Origin: Corbicula japonica | Lineage: Eukaryota; Mollusca; Bivalvia; Venerida; Cyrenidae | Assembly (NCBI GenBank): GCA_038501625.1 | Contig: JAZAYU010000012.1 | Coordinates: 558,001-622,000 of the forward strand | Length of the DNA stretch: 64,000 nt | Direction of reading: 5' to 3' | In this document: positions 11,906 through 22,990 of the stretch, piece after piece | Position numbering within the stretch: position 1 is the stretch's first letter | How the letters are laid out: every line of letters starts with the position of its first letter | Position numbers and translations under genes: made by a program | Notes under the pieces: model-generated | Seen by the model: only the letters and a program-made list of their open reading frames with translations | Told to the model about the DNA's origin: nothing | Database searches by the model: none

Positions 11906-12330
11906 GTCCTGAATTCTCATTTATCGTACTATATTTTACTTATAAGCACAAATTACTTGCTACTGCACGTAAGAAATGTTTCATACATCTTATTTTACTA
12001 GGTTTTTATGTTAAGTAACATAACTTAATCACTATTTTAGAACAATACCTTAGGTTACCGATGTTTTATTGCATTAGCAATGTAGATAAGAGCTTCCTGG
12101 TGTAGAAAAAATAGGTTTATTTTAGAACTTTTATAATTGTCAAATATTTCATTCTTACACAAACTTTTTTCAAAGATAACATATTCAAACAGGCGTTACG
12201 GAAAAACGCCCCACTCGCCAGAGTGCAAACAAATTGCAAAATGCGTAGAATGGTATAGGCTTTCAGAAAAACATACCCTTCAAAATTCCCTTAGTGGGGG
12301 GGGAGGGGGGTCTATTGGCAGCTCAAGGTC
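11906..12330. repeat. Direct repeat copy 2 (right part of the 4-kb element)
   Basis: Second copy of the block at 11380-11800. The doubled right end suggests two insertions side by side or an internal duplication. Confidence 0.75.
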
Positions 12331-12340
12331 TATATTATTT

Positions 12341-13960
12341 ACTGAAAACATATATAATATACGTCATGTATTAAAGAAACTATCGTCATTTTACCGTTCA
12401 TTAAAATCGTCCATCTGTGAGTTCTATGAATTGGATTCGATATTTTAAAATTTTACAATTTTATCATGTATGCCACGTTACTATGCCGTCTTCGGATTTC
12501 TGACGTTGTTCCCAAGACGCGCTGTTTACGTCATTGATTTATGTACTCATTTTGTTAATTGTGACGTGGCTATTCCGGTATTGCATGCTATTTTGCACGG
12601 TTCCCCGTAACATTTTCTTTCAGAGATGGATCCACGATTCAGGCAGAAATGGATCCCCACCATTCCATTTTCAGAAAGAAACACATTTCCATTTTCAGTC
12701 AGAAAAGGTTCTCTCAATCCGTAAGAAATGATCAGCCGTACAAAATATACATTATCAGTTTAATACGAAACCCCAGCCGCACTTTCCGTCAGAAATGAAC
12801 CCCCTTGCCCACTGTCAGTCAGAAAAAAAACGGATCCCCGTTGACGCTTTCCGTGAGTAGCGGATATCCATGTCTCTTTATATTTCACTGTCTTGTATGT
12901 ATAATCATTCCAATACGCCTCCCGTCGGCAATTTCTGTCAGTTAAACTCCACAGACTAGATATCCTGTCTCGCTGTCATACAGAATCTGGTTCCCAGTGT
13001 CACTGTTATTCAGTTTATTCAGTAACGGCTCCATAAATGTCAGTAACTGGTTCCCACACTCGCTATCAACGGATCCATAGCCTCAGTACCAGAAAGAAAC
13101 GGGTTCCTATTCTTACTTTTCCATTTCTTGAAGTTTTTAATATTAATCTCAAATGATTTATATATAATCGATATTTCCTTTTGTTAAAAAGTCTTTTGTA
13201 GAGAATCATTACTTTAAAGAGAAGTTGTCGTAAATGTGGTTTGTACTTCATTTTCTAACTTTTCTACAAAAACTGTGAGGTTTTTGCTAGATGCCAATCA
13301 TTTTCTTTAATAGCACACTGTGCAAGGAAAATAATAAATAAAATTTCATTAATATTTCATAATTATAAATATATAATTTATATATCAGGTTTGTAAGTTA
13401 CAACTGTAACAATAAAACATACTACTCTGACCATAAAAATTTATTTATATAACAAAAAATACTACCGTAACTATTAAAATTACTACTGTAACAATAAAAA
13501 TTAAAGCTGTGACATTAAAAAAAATTAATTCTGTAATAATTAAAAATTACTACCGTAACAATTAAAACTACTACTGTAACAATAATAATTACTACCGGAA
13601 CAATAACAAATTTAACACTAACAATTATAAATTACAACTTTAACAAAATCAAATCAGAAAACTAACGAATTGAAAAGCTGCATTTATTTCTGCTGTACAA
13701 TGTTACGTTAAACTTTTTATTATTCACTTTACGAAAATAACATATAATATATTTAATAAAATATCATTATATTACCGTTCATTTAAATCGTCCATCTGTG
13801 AATTGGATTCGATATTAAACTCGTACAATTTTATTATGTATCCCACGTTACTATGTCGTCTTCATATTTCTGACGTTGTTTCTAAGATGCGCTGTTTACG
13901 TCATTAATTTATGTTCACATTTTGTTAATTGTGAGGAAGCTATTTCGGTTGGCAGTAATT
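12341..13960. repeat. Right flank and second, uninterrupted copy of the insertion locus
   Basis: 12341-12560 matches 13720-13950 in order (ACCGTTCATT, ATCGTCCATCTGTGA, TTGGATTCGATATT, CACGTTACTATG, TTTCTGACGTTGTT, GCGCTGTTTACGTCATT). 12640-13090 carries degenerate GTCAGAAA repeats related to 7.7-8.0 kb. 13395-13650 is a loose tandem array of a ~22-25-bp unit with TACTACYGTAACAATTAAAA. Confidence 0.65.
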
Positions 13961-16337
13961 GTCCAGAACTTCCTTAATGTGTTATTACTTCAATCCAGGA
14001 GTGAAGCGGCTGTGTATACACAGGGCACTAGGAAGAACCAGGGTAGATTCTGGAATAAGGAAGTTCTCCGAGTCTTACACTGTTCTACAAAAATCAAACA
14101 CGGCTTGCACTTATCCAGGCGTCGATGATATGGGTTTCAGGTGGTGACGATAAATAAATGAACGTTGAACTAAAAAAGCAAATAATATACATGCTTGTTT
14201 TGTGCTTTTTTAAAAGTAAATTCTGCTTCAAACAAAAAAAAATAATATGAAAAAAAAAGTAATTCCAGGAGTAATCAACCATGTCTCAATCAAAATAACT
14301 TCAGTATGACGAGGCCTGCCAAAACTTCTTCATTACAACCCCGGAGATTTTGTCTGAATATGTCAATGATAAAGACGACGATGATGATGTTGATGTTGTT
14401 GTTTTAATGTCTTGTTGTTGTTGTTAATAATTGTCGGTCATCCTTATTGTCGGTCATCCTGATGACCGACATATTATAATCGACCAAACTTTAGTATAGA
14501 TCATCTAGACGTTCTGTCATTGATCAGTGTCACACTGCTCTGACGAACGTCTAGAGACATCGCTATATAAAAAGTCTGACCGACAGGTGGCGCTTTTGTA
14601 CGGTAAACAAATCCAAAATCAATAGCGATTTCTAATGAAATTTGTTAACAGTGCTTTAACCGTATTTCTCCCACACTGGGCAAAGTGAAATTTAGGTAAT
14701 ATGATATCAAGCTACAAAATCAGGTATATGGTTTATAAACAAAGCCTGTTGAAGTACTTGCCCACCCCATTTCACATAAATGAATGCAAATATATGGTAC
14801 GCCGTTGCTGCCTCTTCTTGATAATGGTTTTAGACTGTCACGTTGTATGGTATGACAGTTGTCATTGCACAGTGATTGATAAAAGGGAAGAATATCAAAA
14901 TCTCTCTTACGGAAAATTGCAGTTCCGTCAATCTTTGCATAAATAAATCATTTTATGTATGTTTATTATTTATACGTTAAGAAAAGTTAGAACAGAAAAG
15001 AAAAAGTTTTTCCTAAAAAGTCCCTTAATTCTGCAGCCAAAACCACAAAAACAAAGCAACGCTAAACATCAATATAAATGCCTTCCTGAATAATGAGTTA
15101 CTTACAACATTTTCTAAGATTATCTTGTCTAACACATTTATACACTAAGAGGTATTTGTAAAAGTGTGTTTTGGCCTTTAATTTCATGGTTGCGAAAATG
15201 AATGACAAAAAATTGTTGACTTCTCTCTTTACATTTTAAAGTTCTTTTAAAGAATCTTGGATATTGTCAGTATCATTTTGATCATGTGGGCATTTGATCT
15301 GTTTTTGTTTTGCGATGCTTCGTTTTTGTGTTTGATTGCAAATAGAATTTTAGGGATTTTCAAGCTTTATATTTCTTTACAGTTCTAAATCGTCTTAACA
15401 CTTTTTCTTTTCGTAATTGGAAAATTTATATACTTTTTGAAAAAATAATCTAAGGGATTTCACTGTAAAATGTTTCTAAAGTCGCCATTAGGGTATGCCA
15501 AAGAATTTTGAAGTTATCTTAAGAAATTTTTTAAAAATGGTTGTAGGACAAAGTTTTTCACATCAGGCGTAATTTTGATCCAAAAAGGTCCAAATTTAGA
15601 GAAAAAAGATCTTCTTATTGAAATGATTTCATTCTAAAATATTTCTAAGGTTGAAATAAGGTAACTATTGTGCTTGCAACGGCTGTATAAACTTTTTTAT
15701 CAGATATCTGGTAACCGCAGAACCCAGCTTACTTGAACACGCCTATGGGCGCAATAATACAGTTAAAAATGCTTGTCGCCGTAGCATATGTCTTTTCGAT
15801 TTCCAGATGGCAGGGCGACAGTCTAAAATACATTTTTTACAAGACAACAACGGCGTTCCATACTAATGTCCTAAATACAAGCCTCGTTTTGGAGTGTCTG
15901 ACTTTTTAACGAACAATGTCTCTAGACGTACTGCTTCTCTCCAGCTTCTTATCAGCTAGGCTTATTACTCATTAAGATATTTCCGACAACGAACAATAAA
16001 CATATACATGTACACGGTTTTTGTCTAGTAAATGTACACTGTGTATGATAAACAAAAGATGTACAGCTTATGAATTTATTAAACCAATGCAAAGCAAATA
16101 AAATGTGTAGAGAACACTGAACAGAGATTAGCTACTTATTTTGCTCACCATGAATCTACGAACTTGTGCAGCATTTTGTGAAACTCGTGGATCAGAGGTA
16201 TCCCAGGGAATGTTTTACATGGTTTAGCTGGCTCGATATGGATACATCCGTCGGTACTTTCTTGATAATTTTGCTTAACTGTTATCTTGCATTTTGCCAC
16301 TAATCAACTGGTTGCTAAAGTTTTATAAGGTTTTGAA
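13961..16337. other. No gene supported
   Basis: AT-rich DNA. A (GTT)n-like run lies at 14380-14430. The word GTCGGTCATCCT is doubled at 14434-14472, and GACCGACATATTATAATCGA at about 14464 recurs at 17113. Short frames (for example 14701-14946, +) show no domain. Confidence 0.35.
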
Positions 16338-16545
16338 TGTAAAAATTATCTTTGGAACACCAGAACACACAGTTTTGCAGAAATCTTAAAACGGGTAATG
16401 AAACTGAAAATAATAGACACTACAAGTTTAAGCTTTACTTGGTTGTAATTTGGTTTTGAATCAACAAAATAATCTTTGGAACATGCGAACACACATACTT
16501 TTGCAGTAGTATCAAATCGGGTCATGAAACTGTCAATAATAGACA
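16338..16545. repeat. Two-copy tandem repeat, about 110 bp unit
   Basis: The words ATCTTTGGAACA, CACACA, TTTTGCAG, ATGAAACTG and AATAATAGACA appear twice in the same order, offset about 115 bp. Confidence 0.75.
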
Positions 16546-16550
16546 ATACA

Positions 16551-17112
16551 AAATTTTGCTTTCCAAAAAGCTAGTCGGTTAACAAAACGACGGCGCTGTA
16601 GTGCATACTTGAAGTTGCGAATTTTAATTCAATGCGTTAGGTTGTTATTCGAAGTCATGAGACATACTAAGTGAATACCAACATTCTAACGATATTGTTC
16701 TAGATCAGAAAGAACAATTTTATCATACCTGTGAGTCCCTGACAGACTGTTCACGTTTTTCTCTACCACCCTATGACTGTGAAAAAACTTTGTTTTTTTT
16801 TTAATATTCTGTAGCTTTTGAAATATATTTACAGCTTGATAATCGTTGCTTTCTAACACTTTCTGACACAAAAATATTGTTTGACAAACTTTTCCATTTT
16901 GGTTTACTTCCAAGTAAATTATTAACTTGTTCGCAAACAGGATTAGATTTATCACCAGCTTAAATACATCTCATTCGAAAGAGGAAATACCTATAAGTAA
17001 ACTTACATTTTTGTATGGCATCCAATAAAAATGTCTTAAAATTCAAACTTTTCTGCCGTCTTGTTAAAAGGATGTGCTAATGACCGACTAGCTTTTTGGA
17101 AAGCTAAAACTT
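16551..17112. mobile_element. MITE with GCTTTCCAAAAAGCTAGTC ends
   Basis: Left end at 16557 (GCTTTCCAAAAAGCTAGTCG) is mirrored at 17084-17106 (GACTAGCTTTTTGGAAAGC), with a subterminal inverted AAC(A)AAAGACGGC-type block. A third, partial copy is at 20105-20250. No coding capacity. Confidence 0.65.
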
Positions 17113-19440
17113 GTGACCGACATATTATAATCGACCAAACTTGAGCTCTTTAGCCTGAACACCGTTTAACAGTGACTCACGGTCCAGAACGGATAATTTA
17201 GACTACGCTACCTGTTCCTAAGACGCATGCAAAAGGATAGTGTAGAGGCCGATGTTTGATTGCTTGATATAGAGAGAAGATTTTACTTGACTAGACAGTA
17301 ATGTAGATAATCATGTTTCTTCTATACTAAATTTATAATTTTATTCAGGACGTGTAGAAATAATGCAGCTGTTTAAGTATCGTAAAACTGGATGAAATAC
17401 TGACATGAATGACTCCTAGGTCACAGCGGTACCATAGAACTTTCCACAGTCGATGCGTATTTGTACACTTAGCAGACAAGCGACGCTTAATTTACATAGT
17501 CAGTAATAATTACCAACGTTCATTTAGTGTAGTTCTAGTTAGGTCCGCAAATCAGGTCATATCAGGTCAGTGACCGTTAGGAGACAGTAAGGAATGTATT
17601 CGTATGTTGATGCATTTATTTCATTTGAACTTTGTGCTGATGACATTGATTATTTTTATATTGTTAAGAGGATTTTCCCTGAAACTGTTACAACGAAAAA
17701 TTATTTGTTTTTAATTAATTCTATGACCAAAATATTGGCATTATGTCACTGTTTTAAAGGTGTTTCACAATTCCTTCTCAGCCGGGTATTTACTTCAAAG
17801 GGTAGTGATCTTATAGTTTATTCTAAACGCTCGCCATTTACATAAAAATGTTATTGCTTCTGTTGTCTACTTTACTGTACCTGTTAAAATAATGCTATTG
17901 TTTTAGCATTGACTTAAGACCGAACAAGATCAGTGTCACAATGTGTGAATATGGGGTCAGACATTAGGGTTAGGGGGTTCGCGGGGAATGTTTTACACGT
18001 TTAAGCTCAATTTTGATTTCCTTCAAGGGTATGTTCATGTAACTCTCAGTAATAGACGATCTATTTATTCACGAATAACAAAACTATGTAAGCTTCGTTT
18101 TAACAGGGGAAAAAGAAATATATTAAATTATACATGTGATTGAGCTTCATTTACAAGCTGACGAAACCATAATTCAAACAGAAACCTGAGATAAAAACAT
18201 ATATTTTTGCAAGTTTGCGTTTCAGACAAATACGAGTTTACCAATGGCGAAACAGTAACTGTCTTATTTTCGTTTATATATCGAAGCCATCAGTTATCCA
18301 AATAAGCATAGACTACAGAATTTCCATATTTTATCAATTATGTAAAGGGTATAACGTGGAAGTATTCTATGTGACTGATAAGATATTTCCGGCAAAGTCG
18401 GGATACATGATGGCTGAGTCGGGACTGGTCAGTTAGCGCCGCTCCCCGGTAAATCAAAGTCGACCAGCATATACGTGCTTGAGAAGGCAGACAATGCTAC
18501 TGAAGCTTTTTAAGAGTTCAGTTGTTAAATTGCCAACAGCCAAGATTAAGTGCATGCTATTGTCCACAGACCAGGACAAAGATAATGAATTCCACTAAAC
18601 ACAATTATTCCAAGTATTCTAAAGTTTAAACTGATATTGTTATTCACGTAAGCTTTCTATCCAAAAGTTCAAACGAAAAATCATACTTTTTGTGTTGATC
18701 TGCATCATTTCTCCAAATATTATCCAAGTGAAATGGTAAAACTGAGACATTTTCAACAGTCTAGAAGTCTTTAGATATAAAAATGTGAATCAGTACATTT
18801 TTCGGCTTTGTTTGGGATGCATTATTTGATTTTATGTCGGAAAAAAAATTCGAACTAGCAGTCGAGATATTTAAACGAAAAAGGCACGTGCAAAATGCAT
18901 TCTTTGTTGCCAGCTTGTAAAACAAACACGTGCACTGATATTTGACCAGCACTACCTTGTATACTGTATTATTCGATTTGCTAAATGAAGATTGTCACTT
19001 GGAATTTTCATTTAAAGGTTGCATTACACCAAAACAACGCAGTATTCCTCCGTGGTCCATATTGTCCATTTTAATATATGAGAACGTTTTCTCTTCATCC
19101 GAGGGCCTCTTGTTTGCAGGGATTACATGTCATGAAAAGAAACGAATACAATTTCATCCATATATCTTGTTTGTTCGAGCCTATATCTTGTTTGATAAAG
19201 GTGGACTAGTGCCGGAACAGAGGATGTATATTTGTGGCGATTCCGCGTTTAAAGTATGGTCTGTTCGGTTAGAGATCAGTAATTTTCTAACAAGTTAGTT
19301 AACCCCCTGTGCGTTTTTTTTTGAATAGATGGAATGCAGATCTTCGCACCAATATATTGTTGTTTAGGAATAATTAAGATGACAGAAATAATATTAAATG
19401 GGCATTGAATATTGGGAATTTGAGCCCTATGGGAATCAGA
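17113..19440. other. No gene supported
   Basis: Several short open frames (17594-17845, 18215-18436, 18942-19298, all +) have no recognisable domain, repeat or convincing splice context. A word shared with 16203-16220 (GGGAATGTTTTACA) occurs at about 17983. Confidence 0.35.
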
Positions 19441-19985
19441 AATACTTTGGTTGAACCTACAAAAGTTCCATATTTGAAAGGAACATAACGAAATAGGAGT
19501 TATCATTCCTGTTGTCACTGACTTTGTTCATGCAGATAATGTATTCAAACAATTAAGATCATAATAGAGCAAGAACTTTCAAACTTATAGGCAACATTAT
19601 GTTTCATTTTAAAGTCTTAGAAGGGGCATAACTAAAAAATATTGAAACAGGGGTTATCAATATTGTTGTCAGAGATGGTTTTGTTTATGCAAATGATGAT
19701 ATATTTCAAGTATATGTTGATAGAAAAAGGACTTTCAATGTTTGAGGCACATTAAGTTCGATATTTAAGTCATTTGAAAGGGGCATACCAAAAATAATAT
19801 AAAAAGAGTGATCATGTTTGTAGTCGGAGATGGCTTTATTCATGCACATAATATATTCTAATTATTAAGTTACTAGGTCAAATACTAACAAACTTATGGG
19901 CAAAATTAATTTTCTCATTTAAATTTAGGGGCTTCAGGACAACGATGCCGCCACCATGGCCGCCAACGACGCCGCCGCCGACGGA
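19441..19985. repeat. Three-copy ~155-bp direct repeat with a GCC-rich end
   Basis: Units begin near 19463, 19610 and 19765 with GAAAGGRRCATAAC-type words and share GTTATC, TTGTTGTCAG, TTYATGCA and ATATATTC blocks in order. The last unit runs into a GCC/GAC-rich patch (19935-19990). Looks like a dispersed mollusc-type repeat; class not determined. Confidence 0.6.
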
Positions 19986-20104
19986 CAATAGGCTCCATAC
20001 GTGTCTACATGCTATTGCAAGTGACACAATAATAAGCACTGTCATACAATGAATTTAACATAATTAAAAATCGAAACAAAAGTGTGTGACGAGAGCGAGC
20101 ATAT

Positions 20105-20250
20105 ATATTTCGCGGCGGAAATTCTAAATAAATACCAACATTCCAACGAAATTTTTCTAGAGAAGTTTAAACTTTGGAGCCGTCTTTTTTGTTAAATATC
20201 ATGCTAATGACAGACTAGCATTTTGGAAAGCTAAAACTTGTGACTATGAC
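20105..20250. mobile_element. Partial copy of the 16.55-17.11 kb MITE
   Basis: Shares ATACCAACATTC, GCCGTCTT, TGCTAATGAC, TTTTGGAAAGCTAAAACTTGTGAC-type words in the same order as 16670-17115; the other half is missing. Confidence 0.55.
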
Positions 20251-20325
20251 TATGACTAAACAAAAATGATAATGATAAAGATGATAACGATAGGGGTCTT
20301 TTAGCTCTGATTGTGACTGGACAAA

Positions 20326-20360
20326 TGAAGAAGAAGAAGAAGAAGAAGAAGAAGAAGAAC
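20326..20360. repeat. (GAA)n microsatellite
   Basis: About ten GAA units in a row. Confidence 0.9.
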
Positions 20361-21215
20361 TTGACTTGGCCGCAAAACTTAATGGAGCTTAAAGTGTTAA
20401 CGCAAAACTTCTCCTCTTTTCGTTGGTAAATAATCATCTGAGATCATTTTATAACGTTAGATAGCAATGATTCTGAATAATATTAATAATATTTTTATTT
20501 GCAAGTATTCATCATTTACATACTGAAGGCACGGTAGATATAACTCTGTAGCGCTCATTCCCAGGCTAGGCAGCGTGGACTGTAATAATGCATTTCCATT
20601 TTTGCATATGGACAGGTTCAGTCAAACCGATTCATCAGTCAAACCGAGCCTGCAATACGTATTTTGAGGTTTTTCGTGTTCGATGGCTTTCAATGTTCTT
20701 TTCCAACAATTTGTATTATGTTTTATATATATATTATACCTAGTCTGGTGCTTTTTGCACGATGTATTCTAATTACATATTTGATTCGAGAAATAATAAT
20801 TTTGCTGAAAATAGGGTCTGTTGTTAAATGTAGCACGTTCATTGGGAGGCAATTTGATTTTCCTATTGAATAAAGCTTGTAAAAACATTTTTACTATTGG
20901 ACCAAGCCCTTAAAAATCTTACATTTCTGAAAAGAACTAAATAAGAGACACATTAAAATATTAAAATGTCACTTCCATTTAGCATGAAAGATAAACTTGT
21001 TTCGGCATTTTTTCGAAATTGTATCACTCCAGTCTCTGTGGAACTTTGTATACCATCTTTAAAAAATACTTGCTACTTTTAAAAATTGAAAACATAATTA
21101 ACAAATTTCAAAGTTATTTTCTGTGGCTTACTTCTTACTACTCAAACCCTATATTTTTTTAACAATCATTTTCCTTTTTGAAATTTCAATGTTCATTTTC
21201 CACAAATCAATTATG
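20361..21215. other. No gene supported
   Basis: AT-rich; one 69-codon frame at 20664-20873 without features. Confidence 0.3.
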
Positions 21216-21219
21216 ATTT

Positions 21220-21900
21220 CCTGTTGTTGTTGGCATCCGTCTCTAGAGACAGTTTGCACCCGAGCGTTTGACCTCTCCAGATGTTGGCCTGGACGAGTTG
21301 TATGGAGATCCTGTAGTGCCCAGTGCCAGGTTTCCCCTCTCGGCGTTGCTGGCAGTCCGGCGGAAAGGCAAGCCGATACGGCCGGTGCCAGTGCAGCTGC
21401 AGGTGCCAGAACATCGTAAAGCCATCTGCCCGCGGGTCTCCGTGCCGGATTTTCTGTCTGAATTCACTCCTATGGCCTTTGACCAGTCAAGGCCGACCTG
21501 CAAGGTTGCAGGAAATCTCGTGGAGGGCGGACCCGTGCAGGTGCAAAAAAGTGAAAATGCATATCAGGAATGGCCACATACAGCAGACACAGCCTCCACA
21601 CGCAGCCAAAAAGTAGAGAAGAAAAGAGAGCATGGTATTACAATAATCAGTTTCAAAATGGACGTCCCAAACAATTAACGAAAGTGAGAACCCGATGGGT
21701 TACCATCTTGGAACGGTCAGTGGCAAAACAGGTTCTAGGGTGCACCAAGCTCACACTTGCCCTAACAGGTTCTCATATCATTGTCTGGGTTTACTCCCAT
21801 AACCTTTGATCAGCCAAGGCCGACCTGCAAGGTGTCAGGAAACGCGTGAAGGGCGGGGTCTTTCCTTTCCCGTGCATGTGCAAAGCAGCTGCCTACTTCC
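21220..21900. repeat. GC-rich dispersed repeat with a duplicated ~75-bp block
   Basis: Composition switches abruptly from AT-rich to GC-rich at 21225. A block with CCTTTGACCAGTCAAGGCC, GACCTGCAAGG, GGAAA, GAGGGCGG and GTGCAGGTGCAAA (21474-21546) is repeated at 21798-21880. Overlapping open frames (136 codons + at 21268; others on both strands) reflect GC content rather than one clear protein. It resembles a transposon-derived or retroposed fragment; class unknown. Confidence 0.5.
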
Positions 21901-22023
21901 CAACATACTAATTGTTTATTTCCTGGCTCATAAAATGCCGAATCAATATTAAAACGTTTATTTACTTTATTGATAATTTGATATAACGCTTAACAGCTCC
22001 CAGAGAGTTCGGGACGACCGGGT

Positions 22024-22150
22024 TCCAAAGTTATAAAAAATGAGAATGGAAACCACTCTCAGATCTCAAGCATCTGATTGACTGGTTGCCATTTCAGCAA
22101 ATCAAATGCTTGAGATTTGAGACTGGTTTCCAATATCAATTTTATAATCT
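22024..22150. repeat. CCAAT-containing foldback element, copy 1
   Basis: Arms meet around GGTTGCCATTTCAGC: left arm has CTCAGATCTCAAGCATCTGATTG, right arm the inverse with CAAATGCTTGAGATTTGAG. Outer ends CCAAAGTTATAAAA and TTTTATAA mirror each other. The same family recurs inside ROCK introns (35.7, 36.0, 41.1, 41.5, 50.4, 54.2 kb). Confidence 0.7.
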
Positions 22151-22595
22151 ACAGCCTGGATTGTGCTTGAACTGCTTAATGAGTGTATTTTACTAATAGG
22201 TCTATACCGTCTATACTAATATGGTAACTCACAATTAGTTCAAGAATAATTTATTAGTGCCCGGCAGTACATTTTAATCATAATTGCCCCCGTGCTGGCA
22301 CAATTGCCCACGAGAAATTAAATATTATAACAACTAGGCTCTTCTCAGCCAAATATTTTATGTTTAATAAATTTATGTCGTTTTAGACATTTCACAAATA
22401 AAAAAACTCGCGTAATAATGTGTAATAATGTTGCGCAGTAAAAAGTTCAAGAAAACATTCAAAAAAAGGTGCGAAGTATCAGAAAAAAAAAAGGTTTCAC
22501 ATGGTAGAATGGATTCCCTAATAACTTTCCTTTATGTGTTAAAACTGTGTATGCCACTCTTAATATAGGTTTGACAGAACAATTTACACTCTACT

Positions 22596-22990
22596 CCGAT
22601 TACCCACCGACCCTTCGCATCTTCCCCTTACCTCGCAACCTTCCCATCCCTTCCCTCACACCACCTTACCCTCTCACCTCGCCACCTCCTCCCACCTAAC
22701 CACCCTATCTCCCTCCCCACCCTTTCCCGTCCCCCCTTCCCGTCCCTGTCACCCCTTCCAATCCCTGTACCCTCTTCCCATCCCCATCCCTGTCCTCCCC
22801 CGCCTTCCGTCCCTGTCCCGCCTTCCTTCCCTGTCCGCCCTTCGCTCCCCCCCACCTTCCTTCCCAGTCCGCCTTTCGCTCCCTGTCCCCCACTTTCGCT
22901 CCCCGTCCCCCCCTCTTCGCTGCCTGTCCCCCCAATCGCTCCCTGTCCCCCCACCCCCTCGCTCCCTGTCCCCTTCCCAATCTCATCTCC
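22596..22990. repeat. Pyrimidine-rich low-complexity tract
   Basis: Nearly 400 bp of C/T on the + strand with loose CCCTGTCCCCCCTTCGCT-like units. The minus strand is correspondingly G-rich with many GGG runs, so G-quadruplex or triplex structure is possible. Open frames across it (Gly/Arg/Glu-rich on minus) are composition artefacts. Confidence 0.85.

Larger units (their letters stand above)
8285..12340. mobile_element. Candidate 4-kb ORF-less transposon with inverted ends
   Basis: The left end (8310-8455: C-run, then a block with TTTCTGAAAGCC, CTCTGGCGAGTGGGGC and GTTACGG) is the inverse of blocks near the right end (11665-11790 and 12185-12320: CGTTACGG, GCCCCACTCGCCAG, GGCTTTCAGAAA, G-run). 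ATATGTTACC-like words in the left half (about 8449, 8799, 8942, 9339) are replaced by the inverse GGTAACATAT or AACATAT in the right half (10096, 11100, 11656, 11843, 12177). Interior is very AT-rich without a long ORF. The flanks rejoin at about 13715-13735, which looks like an unoccupied site. Exact ends and target duplication could not be fixed; class unknown. Confidence 0.6.

Noticed and set aside
20231..20437. 68-codon minus-strand frame with Phe run
   Set aside because: Generated by the (GAA)n microsatellite.
21123..21809. Several overlapping frames on both strands
   Set aside because: They overlap each other in the GC-rich repeat and no single one stands out.
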